NCBI RefSeq assembly: GCF_009730915.1 | Contig: NC_052490.1 | Coordinates: 31,372,625-31,436,624, forward strand | Direction of reading: 5' to 3' | Length of the DNA stretch: 64,000 nucleotides | DNA from: Dioscorea cayenensis subsp. rotundata | Taxonomy: Eukaryota > Streptophyta > Magnoliopsida > Dioscoreales > Dioscoreaceae | Part shown: piece after piece, positions 1 to 12,945 of the stretch | Layout of the letters: each line of letters opens with the position of its first letter | Numbering within the stretch: position 1 is the first letter of the stretch | Translations under genes and position numbers: made by a program | The notes under the pieces: generated by a model | Told to the model about the DNA's origin: nothing | Seen by the model: the letters and a program-made list of their open reading frames with translations, nothing else | Database searches by the model: none

Positions 1-500
1 CCCATTGAATTATTGCAATAGTTAATTATGAATTTATGAGCGCACAAAAGAAGTCAATCCATAGGAGAAATTACTAATTCTAGTTTCTTTTTTGGAGGTA
101 GACTTCTGGTGGAGTAATATGACAGTACTAATTCTAGCCTATCATGCGGTATTCGATTTAATTAGAATGATACAGAAATATATCACTGAAATGTCACTTA
201 TATATGTTCCTATTTTTAGAAACATCTATATTCTATAAAATTGGAACCATGCAAAGGTGTCGACCAGATCAAGGCATCAATTATATCATTCATCAATTAT
301 GTCACTTCAAGATTGCAAGCAATCATTTCTCTTATGGCATGGAAGATATGCATCATAAAACCATGTCATCCACATGATGAAAATTGTAAATTTTGCGCAA
401 AAAAAAAGAACTCTACTTCAAAGGTAATATCCAGCAAACCTCTTGAGCCACATGATGTTTAGATTTTGTCCAGTGATATCAGTCAACAGATGCAACATCT

Positions 501-2575
501 TCAACCAATGGACATCATTACAAAAAGATGTTTTAATTTATTATTTAAGAATGAAAGTGATAAAAAGTAAGATAAATAATTTACTTCCTCGGCGGGTGTT
601 TTAGACATCCTATCATTTAAACTTCTTTCAGCCATAAACCCTCCAAATAACTCCTTCATATCAGCCAAATCTGAGCTTAGCTTCTCATATTTATCCTTCA
701 TCTCAGCCAATTCCAATTTAACGTTCTCCAACTCCGCTTTATGATTGTTGTCAGTAGTTGAAGCACTTGTGCTAGTGAATTTTGATATGACACTAAAATA
801 CCTACTTGGAGTAGGGCCTAATCCCAAACCACGCACCCTACCATTATGTTCAACTCCATAAATCTCTTGAAGTACCATTTCATTGATTTCATTTTGTTCA
901 AAATTTGCACTTGAGCTTGTGTAACTAACTTCGAGATCATGTGTTGCTTCCTGTAAGTTCAACTAAATATTATTGAAAATAGAAACAAAAAAACAATATT
1001 GTCAACAATATCGAAAATGCTGGCAACATAATGAAAATAGAGAGGTATATGATAGATGGCAAAGAAATGAAAATTTTTAAAGCTGGCTTATGAAGATTTT
1101 TAAGTAATGGTTTAATTTTTAAAGCTTCTATTAGCTATAATAAACTTATTTAAGGAATGGTTTAATTGAAACCATCTCTAAACTAATCAAACTTACTAAA
1201 ATTTATACCATGTAAAGAGAGAGAGAAAAAGAGAATTGAATCTTTTTCTTTGTCTTTCTTTTTCATTTTTCTATCATAGAAGATACAGTATGAAACTAGT
1301 TAAAAATTAGAACAACGACTAGATTCCCCAAGAAGCATGATAGATGCTAATGGGCATGGAAGAGATGATGGTAAGTGATAATTCTAAATGAGACAGCATA
1401 TATTGTCTTTGTGTGAAAAGGCAGGTATTTGCATTTGATCTCATTCTTTGTCAATAAAAATAAATAAATAATTAAAATGTAGCAAGCTTTTTTTTACAAG
1501 AATGAGAAACATCATGCAAGGCATTAACATGGAAATAAGAAAATAATCTTTCTTATAAATAGATCACTCACCAATTTCTTTCTAAATTCTTCATTTACAT
1601 AGCTACCATCTTTCTTTTTATGAGTTGCATCCCACATTGTAAGACGATCCGGCTCTTTCCCCGTTTCATTTTCCTATTAAACAATCAAAACTTTAATCAT
1701 TTCATTCTAACATTAATTATAAAATAAATCACTTACTATTTCTTTCCTAATTCGTGCAAAACTTTTTCGACCACATGTATGTGCATTGTTTTGTTTTTTT
1801 GCATTTCTTTTATTTATTTCAGCAAGTTCCTACACAATAAAACCATATTCCAATTATAAAAGATAAATTAAACTCAAATACAAGTCATAATAGTAACAAT
1901 AATAATTTAAATAAAACTTATACCAATTACCTCATTCCTTGGGTTATACCATTGACGAACAAGGCCGGGCCATTGTTCTTCAAGAACAGTTGAAGGTGGC
2001 TCCACTAAAACTTGTTCTTTTTCTTTTGGAATATAAAATTCTGCCTTCAAGTCACCTTTCCAATCTCTCCATCTCTTGTTTAGATTTTGCAAAATCCATG
2101 TAACCGTCTCTTGTGTATGAGGAAAATCAAATTTTGTCTGTCATCAAGCATTAATTGAATAATAACAAGCAACATTAACCATGTATATGTGAAAAGAAAA
2201 AAAAGAAAATAACATAAAAAATATTGGAAAAAAAATTACCATTAGGAGTTTCAGACATTTCGCTTTGTATGGAGTAAAATCTTCATGTCTCCAATTAGGA
2301 ATGTTGATTGGAGCATAAGCACCATTCTTTGCAAGCACACAAAAGAAAGAACTTAGCGTGGTAGCATCTTTGGTGCATGGGACTCCATATTTATCTACCT
2401 TAATTATAAATTTTTCAGTTGATGTCCAAACATTTGCCATTACTGTCTTTCCTCTATGTCGGGACTGTTTTTCTTGTGTACTAGCATCATTTTCTTGCCC
2501 AGTTGATTCATGATGTGAAGAAGTATGAGCTTCTAATAGCTCCATAATCTTCAAGCTTTTTGATCCTCGAGCCAT
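501..2575 (-). CDS. CACTA second ORF, Transposase_24-type protein, 5 exons
   Basis: Proposed exons on the minus strand: 2240-2575, 1931-2137, 1737-1829, 1572-1673 and 501-950. All splice sites are GT-AG and all joins keep frame, giving about 395 aa. The start is ATG at 2575 (MARGSKSLK...); an in-frame ATG lies further upstream at 2656. The conserved core includes KRWRDWKGDLK, EEQWPGLVRQWYNPRNE, HTCGRKSFARIRKE and a MWDATHKKKDGSYVNEE segment. This is the pattern of the Transposase_24 (Ptta/En/Spm) family, the partner protein of TNP2 in CACTA elements. The last exon has a likely coiled coil (LENVKLELAEMKDKYEKLSS). A GT at 584-583 could instead splice to a further exon left of position 500, so the C-terminus is uncertain. 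Confidence 0.7.
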
Positions 2576-3203
2576 GAGTTTTCCTATACAAATTTTATAT
2601 TTATTAGATTGCAATAACAATTTTTTGTGTACTAGCCATGAGTTTTCACAATCCATGAATCTTTATAAGAATTAGGAATGAACTATATTATACAAATGCT
2701 TCAGTAATTAATAACTAAATCAGGAATTAATATCAAAAGGTAACAAAAAGGTAGTCATGAAACTAGAGATTCAAAAACTTACTCTTTGCAAAGTTGATAA
2801 TTCAACTTCCTTTAGTTCTTAAGATAATGGACTCCTTTGAATGCAAAATCTGTACTAATTTCCATGAAAGTAACTAGTGACTAGAATGATACTGAACAAT
2901 AATTGTATGTAGAGAAAACACAAATTATATTTTTTGGCATTTCTAAAATAGCTTGTCAAAAACTTTGATAGAATTATAAACTAACATACATTGTAAGAAC
3001 ATGTTCTAATTCACCAAATGAACTTAAACAATTTATGTAAGTAATTCACATACCAATTCATGCTTCCGAGACTAAAAAAATTCGAGCTAGAGAAATATAA
3101 CCAGCTTAAAATCAACAAATATATTAAAAAAAAAAAAAAATACCAATTAAAGATAAAAAAACAAAGTTTCATTCAAAGATACATGGAAATTACTAACATC
3201 TTT
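2576..3203. other. Spacer between the two CACTA genes
   Basis: AT-rich, with a long A run near 3125. It holds the 5' flank of the second gene and the 3' flank of the transposase. No other coding segment is supported. Confidence 0.5.
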
Positions 3204-6200
3204 TCAATGGTCTATATCACCCATATCAAACAAATCCCTAGGCCTAGTCTTGATAACTATAGACCAATTCTCATTCTTCATATCTTGCACATAAAACACT
3301 TGTTCAACTTGAGATGAGAACACATAGGGATCATGCTCTAATTTTTCACCGGTATGTATTAGGCGAGAAAAATTTACGAGAATGAACCCAAATTCATCTT
3401 GCCTAATACCCGTATTATGGTGTACATCAACCCAATCACACTTGAACAACACAACCTTAAAATTACCATAGTAATCTAACTCAATAATGTCTCTTAATCT
3501 ACCATAGTAATTTACACTTCCGACTTCTGAAGTGTTAACCACACCACTATTTTGAGTCATTTTATTTTCATCACGAGATTTGGTATGAAATCTGAATCCA
3601 TTAATAATGAACCCAGAGTATCTCTTTGCTACTTTGTTAGGTCCCACACCAAGAGCCACAACTTCTTCTGGAATATCCGGATAAACTTTTTCCAAAACCT
3701 ACATAGCAAAAAATATTATCAAAAACAAAATTTCAGATTTGATGAAGTAAACTATAAAACAATTGTACAACAAGATCACCTTGCTTCGAAACCACAAATG
3801 AAAATTTTCATTCACTAACTTCTCTAAATCAACTTCAGAGAGACGAGAATGTCGACGTCGCTTTCTTTTTTCCAATTCAATGAATTCTCTACATAAATAT
3901 ATCACATAGTAATTTGAGAGAAATGTACTTTTTTATTTTCCATTGAATCATAAAGCACAAACAATTACCTACGAAACTTCTCAATTTCATCACAATGACG
4001 AAGGACATAACGATGTGCTTGAACCAAGGAAATTTCATCTAAAACAATTTCTTCAATCTTCCCTATATGTTGGCCAACACTAGAGAATAAGTATTTTACT
4101 TGGTCATTTGTAGGTGGGTTTGGATTTCTCATTGGTCGGTTGAACTTTGTTTCAACCCCTTGAAGATATCGTGAACAAAATGTCAAACATTCTTCAGCTA
4201 TATATCCTTCAGCAATGGAACCTTCAGGATGAGTTCGATTTTTAACATAAGATTTGAAACGCATGAAGAACCTAAAAAGACAAAGTTAGAATATATTACT
4301 TCATTATACATTTAATATTAAAAATGATTTCATTTCCAATAGATTTTAGCAACATACCTTTCAAAAGGATACATCCATCTAAAATTAACCGGTCCACCAA
4401 GTTTTATTTCTTCCACCAAATGAATGATTAAATGTACCATAATAGTAAAAAATGATGGAAGAAAAATCATCTCCATTTGACAAATTGTCATAACAATTTG
4501 ATTTTGAAGTTCTTCAATCTCATTCACATCCACCACTTTAGAACAAAGTGATTTGAAAATTGTTGCCAATTCACTCACAACTTGAATGACTTCCTTGGGT
4601 GGATCACAAGCTCGTAAAGCTAATGGAAGGATGTCTTCAATTAAAACATGACAATCATGGCTTTTAAGACCACCAATCTTGCGCTCTTGTAGGTTTACAC
4701 ATCTTGAAATGTTTGAAGCATAACCATCAGGCACTTTGATGTCTTTAACAACTTGACAAAGAATCTCTTTTTGTTCTGTAGATAATGTAAAACAAGCCGG
4801 AGGTAGTATTTTCTTCCCATTTTCAAGAATTTGAGGGTGAAGTTCAAATCTTATACCAATATCAACTAAGTCAAGGCGTGCCTTCAAATTGTCCTTCGAC
4901 TTATCAAGTCCCAAAAAAGTTCCAATCAAATTATCACACACATTTTTTTCTATGTGCATCAAATCAAGATTGTGGCGCAATAAGTTATGTTCCCAATAAG
5001 GTAACATAAAAAATATACTTCTTTTCTTCCACCACTTCATATGATCAATAAGGCCCTTGTCATTTCTACTTGAACTCTCTTCATTAGATTCTTGTACACT
5101 AATTCTTGAATGTTTTGTTCTTTTGCGCTTCTTCTTTCTATTTTCCTTCCTGCCTTTTTTCTTCATAAATTTTCCAAAAGTGAATTGAAGCCCATCTAGT
5201 TGATTCAACACATCACTTCCACTTGCTCGCTTTGGTGGTAGCCTTACTTCCTCGGTGCCATCAAATAATTGTTTTTGATAACGAAACCGGTGACCTTCAG
5301 GTAACCACCTACGAGAACACATGTAACAATATTTTTTACCCTTATATAACCACAAAGAAGAAGTGTTTTCAGCACAACATGGACATGCAAACTTCCCTTT
5401 GGTACTCCAACCAGATAAATATGCATAAGCTGGAAAGTCATTTATAGTCCACATTAATGCAGCCCGCATGTGAAACTTTTGATGTTTGGAAGCATCATAG
5501 GTTTCCACACCTTCCCACAATTTCTTTAGCTCTTCTATTAGAGGTTGTAGAAAGACATCAATGTCATTTGTCGGCCCCTTATCTCCTGGAATTATCATAG
5601 ATAAAATAAATGAATGTTGCTTCATTCCAATCCAAGGCGGTAAGTTATATGGAACAAGGACAACTGGCCACACACTATAGTTGCTACTCATCATCCTGAA
5701 AGGATTAAAACCATCACTAGCAAGGGCTAGCCTAACATTACGAGAGTCTGAAGAAAAATCCGGATATCGAGCATCAAAAGATTTCCATGCTTCACCATCT
5801 GCAGGATGTCGTAGAATTCCATCTTTATTGCGACCTTCATCATGCCATCTCATATCATTTGCAGTTTGCTCCAAAATGAAAAATCTTTGTAGTCTTGGTA
5901 CCAAGGGAAAATACCGTAACACCTTCACGGGTCTTTTCTTAGTGCTATCCACCCAACGAGAAGTACCACAAATATGACATGATTCTGCACTTGCATACTC
6001 TCTCCAAAACAACATGCAATCTTGCTTACAAACATGAATTTTCTCATAATTAAGACCTAAGGCCTTAATAATTTTTTTTGCCTCATAAGAAGATTTTGGC
6101 CAAGATGAATGCTCACCAAATACCCGACCTAACAACTCAAGCACCTTTGTAAATGATTTTTCAGTCCATCCACCTAAGCACTTTATATGATACAAATGTA

Positions 6201-6798
6201 TTATGAATGACAACTTTGAAAATGTCTTGCATCCAGGAAACAACTCTTCTTCAGCATCTCTCAACAACTTCAAAAAATTACTATTTTCTTCAGCACATCC
6301 ATCTCCAAGTTGTTCTACAGAAATTCCTTCTGTTAATTCTTCTGTGTCTTCATCTGAATCTTGACAACTATCATCACCATCATCTTGAGCATCAGAAGTG
6401 TCTCTGAACATCTGAAAATTTAATTCTTGACCACCTAATTGACCAATCATACCTACTGTATCATGCAGCAAAGCTTCCATATTATTAAAACCTCTAAAGT
6501 TTGCACAAATAGCCTCTTGTATGTGTGACGCTTCAGGAATATGGGCTGAAGAAGATGATGCAATATCATTAATAGAAGAAAATTCACCATGACAAACCCA
6601 TTGAGTGTATCCTCTTAAAAACCCATCACAGATTAAATGCACTTTAGCTTCATCCCTTGTTTGCCATAATGAGTTAACACAATGCTTGCAAGGACACACT
6701 ATCTTTCCACCAACAGACTCATTATTAAAAAGCAAACTCAAGAAATTGATCAACTCCTTCTTGATATTCCCTAGATTGTCTAGGGCTTGTACATCCAA
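3204..6798 (-). CDS. TNP2-like CACTA transposase, 4 exons, about 1115 aa
   Basis: Exons on the minus strand are 4358-6798, 3969-4271, 3780-3888 and 3204-3698. All introns are GT-AG and the exons join in one frame to a TGA stop, giving 1115 residues, a normal length for a full CACTA transposase. The N-terminus (about 1-75) is the transposase-associated domain with the CPCKHC cysteine cluster. The central part has the TNP2 (Transposase_21) signatures DGFNPF, YNLPPW and LDLMHIEKNVCDN. The SHDCHVLIEDILPLALR and FRWMYPFER segments mark the DUF4218 region. Exon 4 carries the DUF4216 region (YSGFIINGFRFHTKSRDENK, then QNSGVV). The protein would bind element ends and catalyse excision and insertion in the nucleus. 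The first ATG after an upstream stop was taken as the start. No internal stop or frameshift is seen, which is unusual for plant copies. Confidence 0.85.
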
Positions 6799-6917
6799 CT
6801 CTTATCCATTAAAGAAAAATAGCACAGCTGAAATAAAAAATGACCAAGTTATTTTTTGCATAAAAAACATTGGTAATTATTTTTTGCATTCCTTATGTGT
6901 TTCTAAAAAGAAAAAAA

Positions 6918-7917
6918 NNNNNNNNNNNNNNNNNNNNNNNNNNNNNNNNNNNNNNNNNNNNNNNNNNNNNNNNNNNNNNNNNNNNNNNNNNNNNNNNNNN
7001 NNNNNNNNNNNNNNNNNNNNNNNNNNNNNNNNNNNNNNNNNNNNNNNNNNNNNNNNNNNNNNNNNNNNNNNNNNNNNNNNNNNNNNNNNNNNNNNNNNNN
7101 NNNNNNNNNNNNNNNNNNNNNNNNNNNNNNNNNNNNNNNNNNNNNNNNNNNNNNNNNNNNNNNNNNNNNNNNNNNNNNNNNNNNNNNNNNNNNNNNNNNN
7201 NNNNNNNNNNNNNNNNNNNNNNNNNNNNNNNNNNNNNNNNNNNNNNNNNNNNNNNNNNNNNNNNNNNNNNNNNNNNNNNNNNNNNNNNNNNNNNNNNNNN
7301 NNNNNNNNNNNNNNNNNNNNNNNNNNNNNNNNNNNNNNNNNNNNNNNNNNNNNNNNNNNNNNNNNNNNNNNNNNNNNNNNNNNNNNNNNNNNNNNNNNNN
7401 NNNNNNNNNNNNNNNNNNNNNNNNNNNNNNNNNNNNNNNNNNNNNNNNNNNNNNNNNNNNNNNNNNNNNNNNNNNNNNNNNNNNNNNNNNNNNNNNNNNN
7501 NNNNNNNNNNNNNNNNNNNNNNNNNNNNNNNNNNNNNNNNNNNNNNNNNNNNNNNNNNNNNNNNNNNNNNNNNNNNNNNNNNNNNNNNNNNNNNNNNNNN
7601 NNNNNNNNNNNNNNNNNNNNNNNNNNNNNNNNNNNNNNNNNNNNNNNNNNNNNNNNNNNNNNNNNNNNNNNNNNNNNNNNNNNNNNNNNNNNNNNNNNNN
7701 NNNNNNNNNNNNNNNNNNNNNNNNNNNNNNNNNNNNNNNNNNNNNNNNNNNNNNNNNNNNNNNNNNNNNNNNNNNNNNNNNNNNNNNNNNNNNNNNNNNN
7801 NNNNNNNNNNNNNNNNNNNNNNNNNNNNNNNNNNNNNNNNNNNNNNNNNNNNNNNNNNNNNNNNNNNNNNNNNNNNNNNNNNNNNNNNNNNNNNNNNNNN
7901 NNNNNNNNNNNNNNNNN
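6918..7917. other. Assembly gap of 1000 N
   Basis: Exactly 1000 unknown bases, a conventional placeholder length, so the true size is unknown. It follows the 5' end of the CACTA transposase gene and an A-rich run at 6905-6917. It may hide the right terminus of that transposon. Confidence 0.99.
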
Positions 7918-8174
7918 TACACTATAGGATTTTTATCGCATATATGATATTTTGGTAGTAACCATCAATTCTTTATTCTTACGCACGTGATCGTTCATGA
8001 TACCTTGGTGTCCATTATATTTGTATATCCCTTAATAACTTTTTATAAGGCGTGTTTATCACCTTTATAAAAATAAATAAATAAATATTTTATTTATATT
8101 ATATCACCGTAGCTTTATTTATATTTTATTGTGATAGGCACTGAGATTGAAAGTGTCTTCAGATTTTATTTATC

Positions 8175-8690
8175 TAAATTGGTATAAAAATTAAAATTAT
8201 TTGTCTTTGCTTGATCTGACCTGTATTTAATCTTATTGCTCCAAACAAACAGTACTTGTATTACACGGAAGTGCTGCTACTGTCTAATTAATCTCCAGAT
8301 TTCATTTTCATGGAGGATGGACTAACTTTTTCTTCTATGAGGTTTTGATTTTGGGTTTGGCCTAATTCTATGATTTCATTTAAAATTTATTTTTAATGAT
8401 CCCTTTATAAGTACTGCACAGTCCAACATGTTTCTAAAACTACCTCGACATGCCTGTTTGGAGGGTTAATTATCAACCACAAATAAATTAATGGAAAAAT
8501 GATAGTTTTTAATAAAAACCAACCACAATTTATTATAGCAAGTATAGGATCAAGACTGAAACTCAATCGAAGAAAGAGAGGAGTAGAATTCGATTAGTAC
8601 TTTTGTTGGATCCACAGAAATATATCACTTTAGAAAATTATTTTCACCTAATATAATGCACGCAAGGTTTTACAGTTTGTAGCTACCATT
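8175..8690 (+). repeat. Copy A of a duplicated intergenic block
   Basis: This block is recognisably similar, with small gaps, to 27610-27962 joined to 29192-29400. Shared landmarks are ATTTGTCTTTG, TTACGGAAGTG (TTACACGGAAGTG here), TCAATCTCCAG-like text, TATGATTTCATT, the CTACTTCGACATG-like segment and TTGGATCCAC followed by ATATATCACT. In copy B the block lies directly upstream of a broken BBE-like gene. No BBE-like coding sequence follows it here. It is probably a relic of tandem duplication in the BBE-like cluster. Confidence 0.75.
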
Positions 8691-11600
8691 TCTTGGTTTA
8701 TTGGTAGATTATATATAGACTTTTCGTTTTTCAAAGTGGAGTCGAGATCGAATCCCGAGCTTATAAGTTAAGATGATGCGTCGTGTATTGAACTTGATAT
8801 ACTCACCGTACTTGCGTGCTTTTGACCGTGGCGTGTACTGTATTTTATATATACCAGATAACCAAATAGTAGGCGGGCAAACTCAGTTTGAAAATCCGCG
8901 TTTGTAGCATAATAGAATGCTAATGCATTAGGACCCGATGAGCTGACGAGAACCAAAATTAAGGAGTCGCGATTTTAAATTTTAATAATATTATACCATT
9001 CTATTAATAATTCAAATTTAAAGATTATAATAATCAATATTTTATATAAATATATATATCCATTTATTTTGGTTTTATGTATGAAACTACCACTATCACA
9101 TATCTACATGAAAGCGATTAACTCAACTAGTTAAAGCACTCAAATTAACAAAATCACGCAATTAGTAACTTTAAAAACAAGAATCAGTATATAAGTTAAT
9201 TATTAAATACAACAATTATTAACAAATAATCTAATGAAAATTAGAAATTTCATAACGATTAATCACAAGTATATAACAATCGCAGTAATTTTCATAATGA
9301 GAACAAATATTTCCAACAAATATAAATACTTTTGCACAACAAAGTAATCACACAAAAGTTTATAAATTAGATATAAAACAGAGCGGGAAAAGGATAAATA
9401 TATAATAAAAATAAAACAATAAAACTTGGAGATAATTGATCGAGAGAGAAAAAAAAGCTACCGGCGATCAGGATACACACAATGTCTTTTTTTTTATTTA
9501 AGGATGTTAGATAGTAAGTACAATTTTAAGTTTATTTATTTTTATATTAATATCATAATGTTTGATAATTGTATATTGATAAGTTCAATAAAAAATCTAT
9601 ATATAAAGGTTTAAAATAAAAATATTTGAGAATTATGTTTTAACTAGTCATATTATTTATTATCACTCAACATCAAGTTATTAATAATAATTTTAATATT
9701 TCATAATTCATTTTAAATCATCACAATTAGAATTTAAAAATAAAAATAAAAAGTAACGTTTTCATATGAATTAATGATTAATATTTTAATTATGTATATA
9801 TATATATATATAATATATATATAATTACGAATATATATATATATAATTACGATTATTAATATATTATTATTATTATTGTTATTGTTTGGAATCAATTTAA
9901 GTAGTTATAATTTTTTTTAATTGTATTCATGAAATAATAATTTCTCATTATTTATTAAAAAAATAAAATATATAAATATTAACTCCTTTTGGATTGGATA
10001 GAATGAATTTTAAAGAAATAAAATTTGTATAACTAAAATTTAGTAGAAATATACGGATTTTAAAACCAAAACCTTATATTTTTAAACTTATTTCTTATTT
10101 TTTTATAAAGTATTAAAATTATTTAGAAAATTCATTAAAGAACTTAAATATTTAAATAATAATAATTGTATATAAAATATATTAAGTATATATTTATGAT
10201 TTATAAATATATATTTTTATAATAAAATTGTTTGAAAATTTTAAATGACTTACATATATAAATGGAATTATTATTTTCTTAAAAATTAATATATTATAAA
10301 ATTAAAATAAATAAATTAAACTAACTTAAATCATCAAATTATAATAAATTTTCCAAAAATCAAAATACATTACCTTTTGATAAATATATGGACTATTTTA
10401 GATAAAATATATATAATAGAATTTTTATAGAAATAAAATTACAAATGGATCCATCCTCGCCACAATAGTTAAGAATATTCAAAGGGTTTTGGTTTCTCTA
10501 CATCACTACTTCTCAATATCATCATCAACACCATCCCTTTCATTATGTACAATGTATGTGTTTATTGTTCTTTTGATTTGTTATTTTCTTCAATTACAAT
10601 TTCTAACCCAAACAACCTAAGCTGCACAATTAATTAATTCTCACGTTTTCCAAGCATTTGACTTGCTGCCCATTTTGTTATTTTTTCATGACAATTGCTA
10701 ACAATGTAGATAGAACCTCAACAAAGCTAAGGCACACAGTGCTCACCTTTTTCAAGCATGTGACTTATTGCCATTTGGGAACTAGATAAACTTCAAACAA
10801 GAGGAAATGTCAACCATGTGCAAGATGAAAAAACTTTTGTTCCCACTTTGAACACAATTAAAAGTAAGCTCTTGTCTCATTTTAAGGAAATAGGCACAAA
10901 TATATACATTCACAAAAAGACAAAGTCAAAGTTTTGATGTCATGCAATTTTAAAAGTAAGCTCTTGTCTCATTATTTGATGGAGAGGATTGGGGTCTTAT
11001 TATTTGTTTAAAATGGAACATGGGAGATTGCAAGATTGTGATGTGGAGATAGTACAATAGTCTGGAGATCTCCACCTATTTTAGGTAATTTGAGACTTAC
11101 ATTATTCCGGTGGTTGATATATTTATTATAGGATTAATTATTTGTTCATATAATACAATTTGTAGAACTTAAAATAATTAGTGGATACATGATGAGTTAC
11201 TAATTAAAGAATGGACTACTATTATATGAAGCCCTTGATATGATGTCATGCAATTTGTAAAGCAGTTAACCTAACACTTATGAATAATAACTTAGTCTAA
11301 TGTGGTGTGAAAGTCATTCCAAAAGTTTCTCATGACATTCCTTTCATTAAAAAGCTGCAAACTCGTTGTCCATAGCCCATGGGTTTCATGCATATATACA
11401 ATTGAGCCAACTAAATAATTAATGAATGGGTTCTCATTCTCCTAGATTTATGTCCAGATTGATTGAAATAATATTTGAGGCAGATCCTTTTTATTTAATT
11501 AATATATTTATGGATGACTTCTAGGCCGCCAACTTTGTTCAATTATTGGTGGGCAATGACATGCAGCATGCCTCCAAATTCTAGCAAAAGTCTCTCATAA

Positions 11601-11790
11601 ATGGTTTCTAGAGGTTTGGCCATGCTTCTTTGCCACAAATAAGGAAAGCTCTTCCAACGTTCGAAAAAGGTGGACCCTCTTTTATTGAAAAAATAAAGAT
11701 TTCTGTACCCTTAAAATTGTCTTTTTATTTTTATTTTTAATCCATTTTAGAATTTATTAGAGAAAGGCTAGCTCTCCACTGTGTTTTTGA
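8691..11790. other. AT-rich intergenic DNA, no gene seen
   Basis: Only short chance open frames occur. A compound TA repeat lies around 9797-9846. A 24-base direct repeat (TTAAAAGTAAGCTCTTGTCT plus CATT) occurs near 10858 and again near 10951. No transposon ends, RNA gene or promoter is supported. Confidence 0.5.
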
Positions 11791-11800
11791 AATAGATATT

Positions 11801-12166
11801 GGGTAAATTTTTTACTAGATCATTAAACTTTGGCTCATTTTGATTTTAATCACCAAACTTCAATTTATATTAATTTAGTCACTAAACTTTAATTTGATTT
11901 CATCGAATAACTCGCTCGATTTAACCGCCAACCCGATTACGTGGTTGTCTAAAAATCCGAATTACTCACTCACGCATGACATTATTAAAGCATATTAGGG
12001 ATTCATGTCATTGAAAAAGAGCATTTTACATTTCAGGCTAAATCCCATAATTTACTACCTAACAAATCAAATTAAAGCTGGAATTCATCAGATCTGAGCA
12101 TAAATCAAGTTCACCCATCAAAGTGAAAATGAGCCAAAACTTAGTGACCTATTAAAAAATTTACCC
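11801..12166. mobile_element. Mutator-type MITE with 10-bp target duplication
   Basis: The element starts GGGTAAATTTTTTACTAGAT and ends with the near-inverse of it. The two terminal inverted repeats match over about 45 bases, including TTTGGCTCATTTT. It is flanked by a perfect 10-bp direct repeat AATAGATATT at 11791-11800 and 12167-12176. A 9-11 bp target duplication with long TIRs is diagnostic of the Mutator superfamily. At 366 bp without an open frame it is non-autonomous. Confidence 0.88.
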
Positions 12167-12347
12167 AATAGATATTCAAGTCTTGAAACGTTATAAAGTT
12201 ATGGACCAATTATATAAGTAACATAATTTTATACTTTGCAATTCATACATAATATAAGAATATAATTATTCTAAACTAAAGTGCATTGCAAGTGTATTTA
12301 TTTGTTAATTAATTTGATGTAGTGAGGTTTTCGGATATACAAATATA

Positions 12348-12348
<1 letters not shown>

Positions 12349-12407
<59 letters not shown>
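12349..12407. repeat. TA dinucleotide microsatellite
   Basis: About 59 bases of uninterrupted TA. Length is likely to vary between individuals. Confidence 0.97.
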
Positions 12408-12410
<3 letters not shown>

Positions 12411-12647
12411 CGTGGCAGTCAAGAGGAGAATTATAGGAATTTTTTGGGTATAAAAAGAACTAAACTTTACGAAGGAGAAAAAAAACCTTGTTCAATAAGA
12501 ATTGTGCATTGTAAAAACAGAAAATTTCAGTCAAATTTTAAGTAATGATATATACATATTCAAACATAAGCAGGAAAGTAACACTTCCCACATTTTAGAC
12601 TGAACTTAGTTTTAAACTAAACTAAATTCTCTTCAATAATTTTGTAC

Positions 12648-12945
12648 CTACCACCCCTTCTCACTGCAAACCCTATTTTTTGACTACAAAGAAGTCCACC
12701 CCCCCTTCTCACTTCCAAACCCTATTTTTGACACAAAAAAGAAGTCCACCTAGCAGCTGACCTCTCCAACCCCATTTTCATTTTCTAACAAATGAATACT
12801 ATAAGTGAAATTGCATCCCCCCTTTTCACTTCCAAAATCTATTTTTAACTAAAAAAAGAAGTCCACCTAGCAGCTGACCTCTACAACCCCATTTTCATTT
12901 TCTAAAAAATCAATACTAGATGTAGTAAAAGTGAAATTACTTTTC
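12648..12945. repeat. Tandem repeat, about 118-bp unit, two full copies plus a partial
   Basis: Each unit contains CCCCTTCTCACTTCCAAA, an A-rich stretch, GAAGTCCACCTAGCAGCTGA, then a CCCCATTTTCATTTTCTAA segment. The first partial copy starts near 12648, full copies near 12700 and 12817. No coding meaning is seen. Confidence 0.8.

Larger units (their letters stand above)
1..6917 (-). mobile_element. CACTA (En/Spm) DNA transposon, partial, both genes intact in frame
   Basis: The segment carries the usual two-gene cargo of plant CACTA elements on the minus strand: a TNP2-like transposase (3204-6798) followed by a Transposase_24-type protein (501-2575). About 630 bases separate them. No CACTA/TAGTG terminal repeat is visible in bases 1-500, so the left end lies outside the window. 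The right end is not seen before the N run and is probably within it. Both genes splice to open frames, so the element looks young. Family assignment is strong; element boundaries are unknown. Confidence 0.85.

Noticed and set aside
7920-7935. CACTATAGG just after the gap as a possible CACTA terminus
   Set aside because: It faces away from the element on the left, and no matching inverse end or 3-bp duplication is visible.
6605-7958. Long open frames crossing the N run
   Set aside because: They consist almost wholly of unknown residues; unknown bases carry no stops.
8768-8956. 62-codon minus-strand frame and a nearby GATCGAATCCC (tRNA B-box-like) sequence
   Set aside because: No tRNA cloverleaf or A box nearby, and the frame has no recognisable content.
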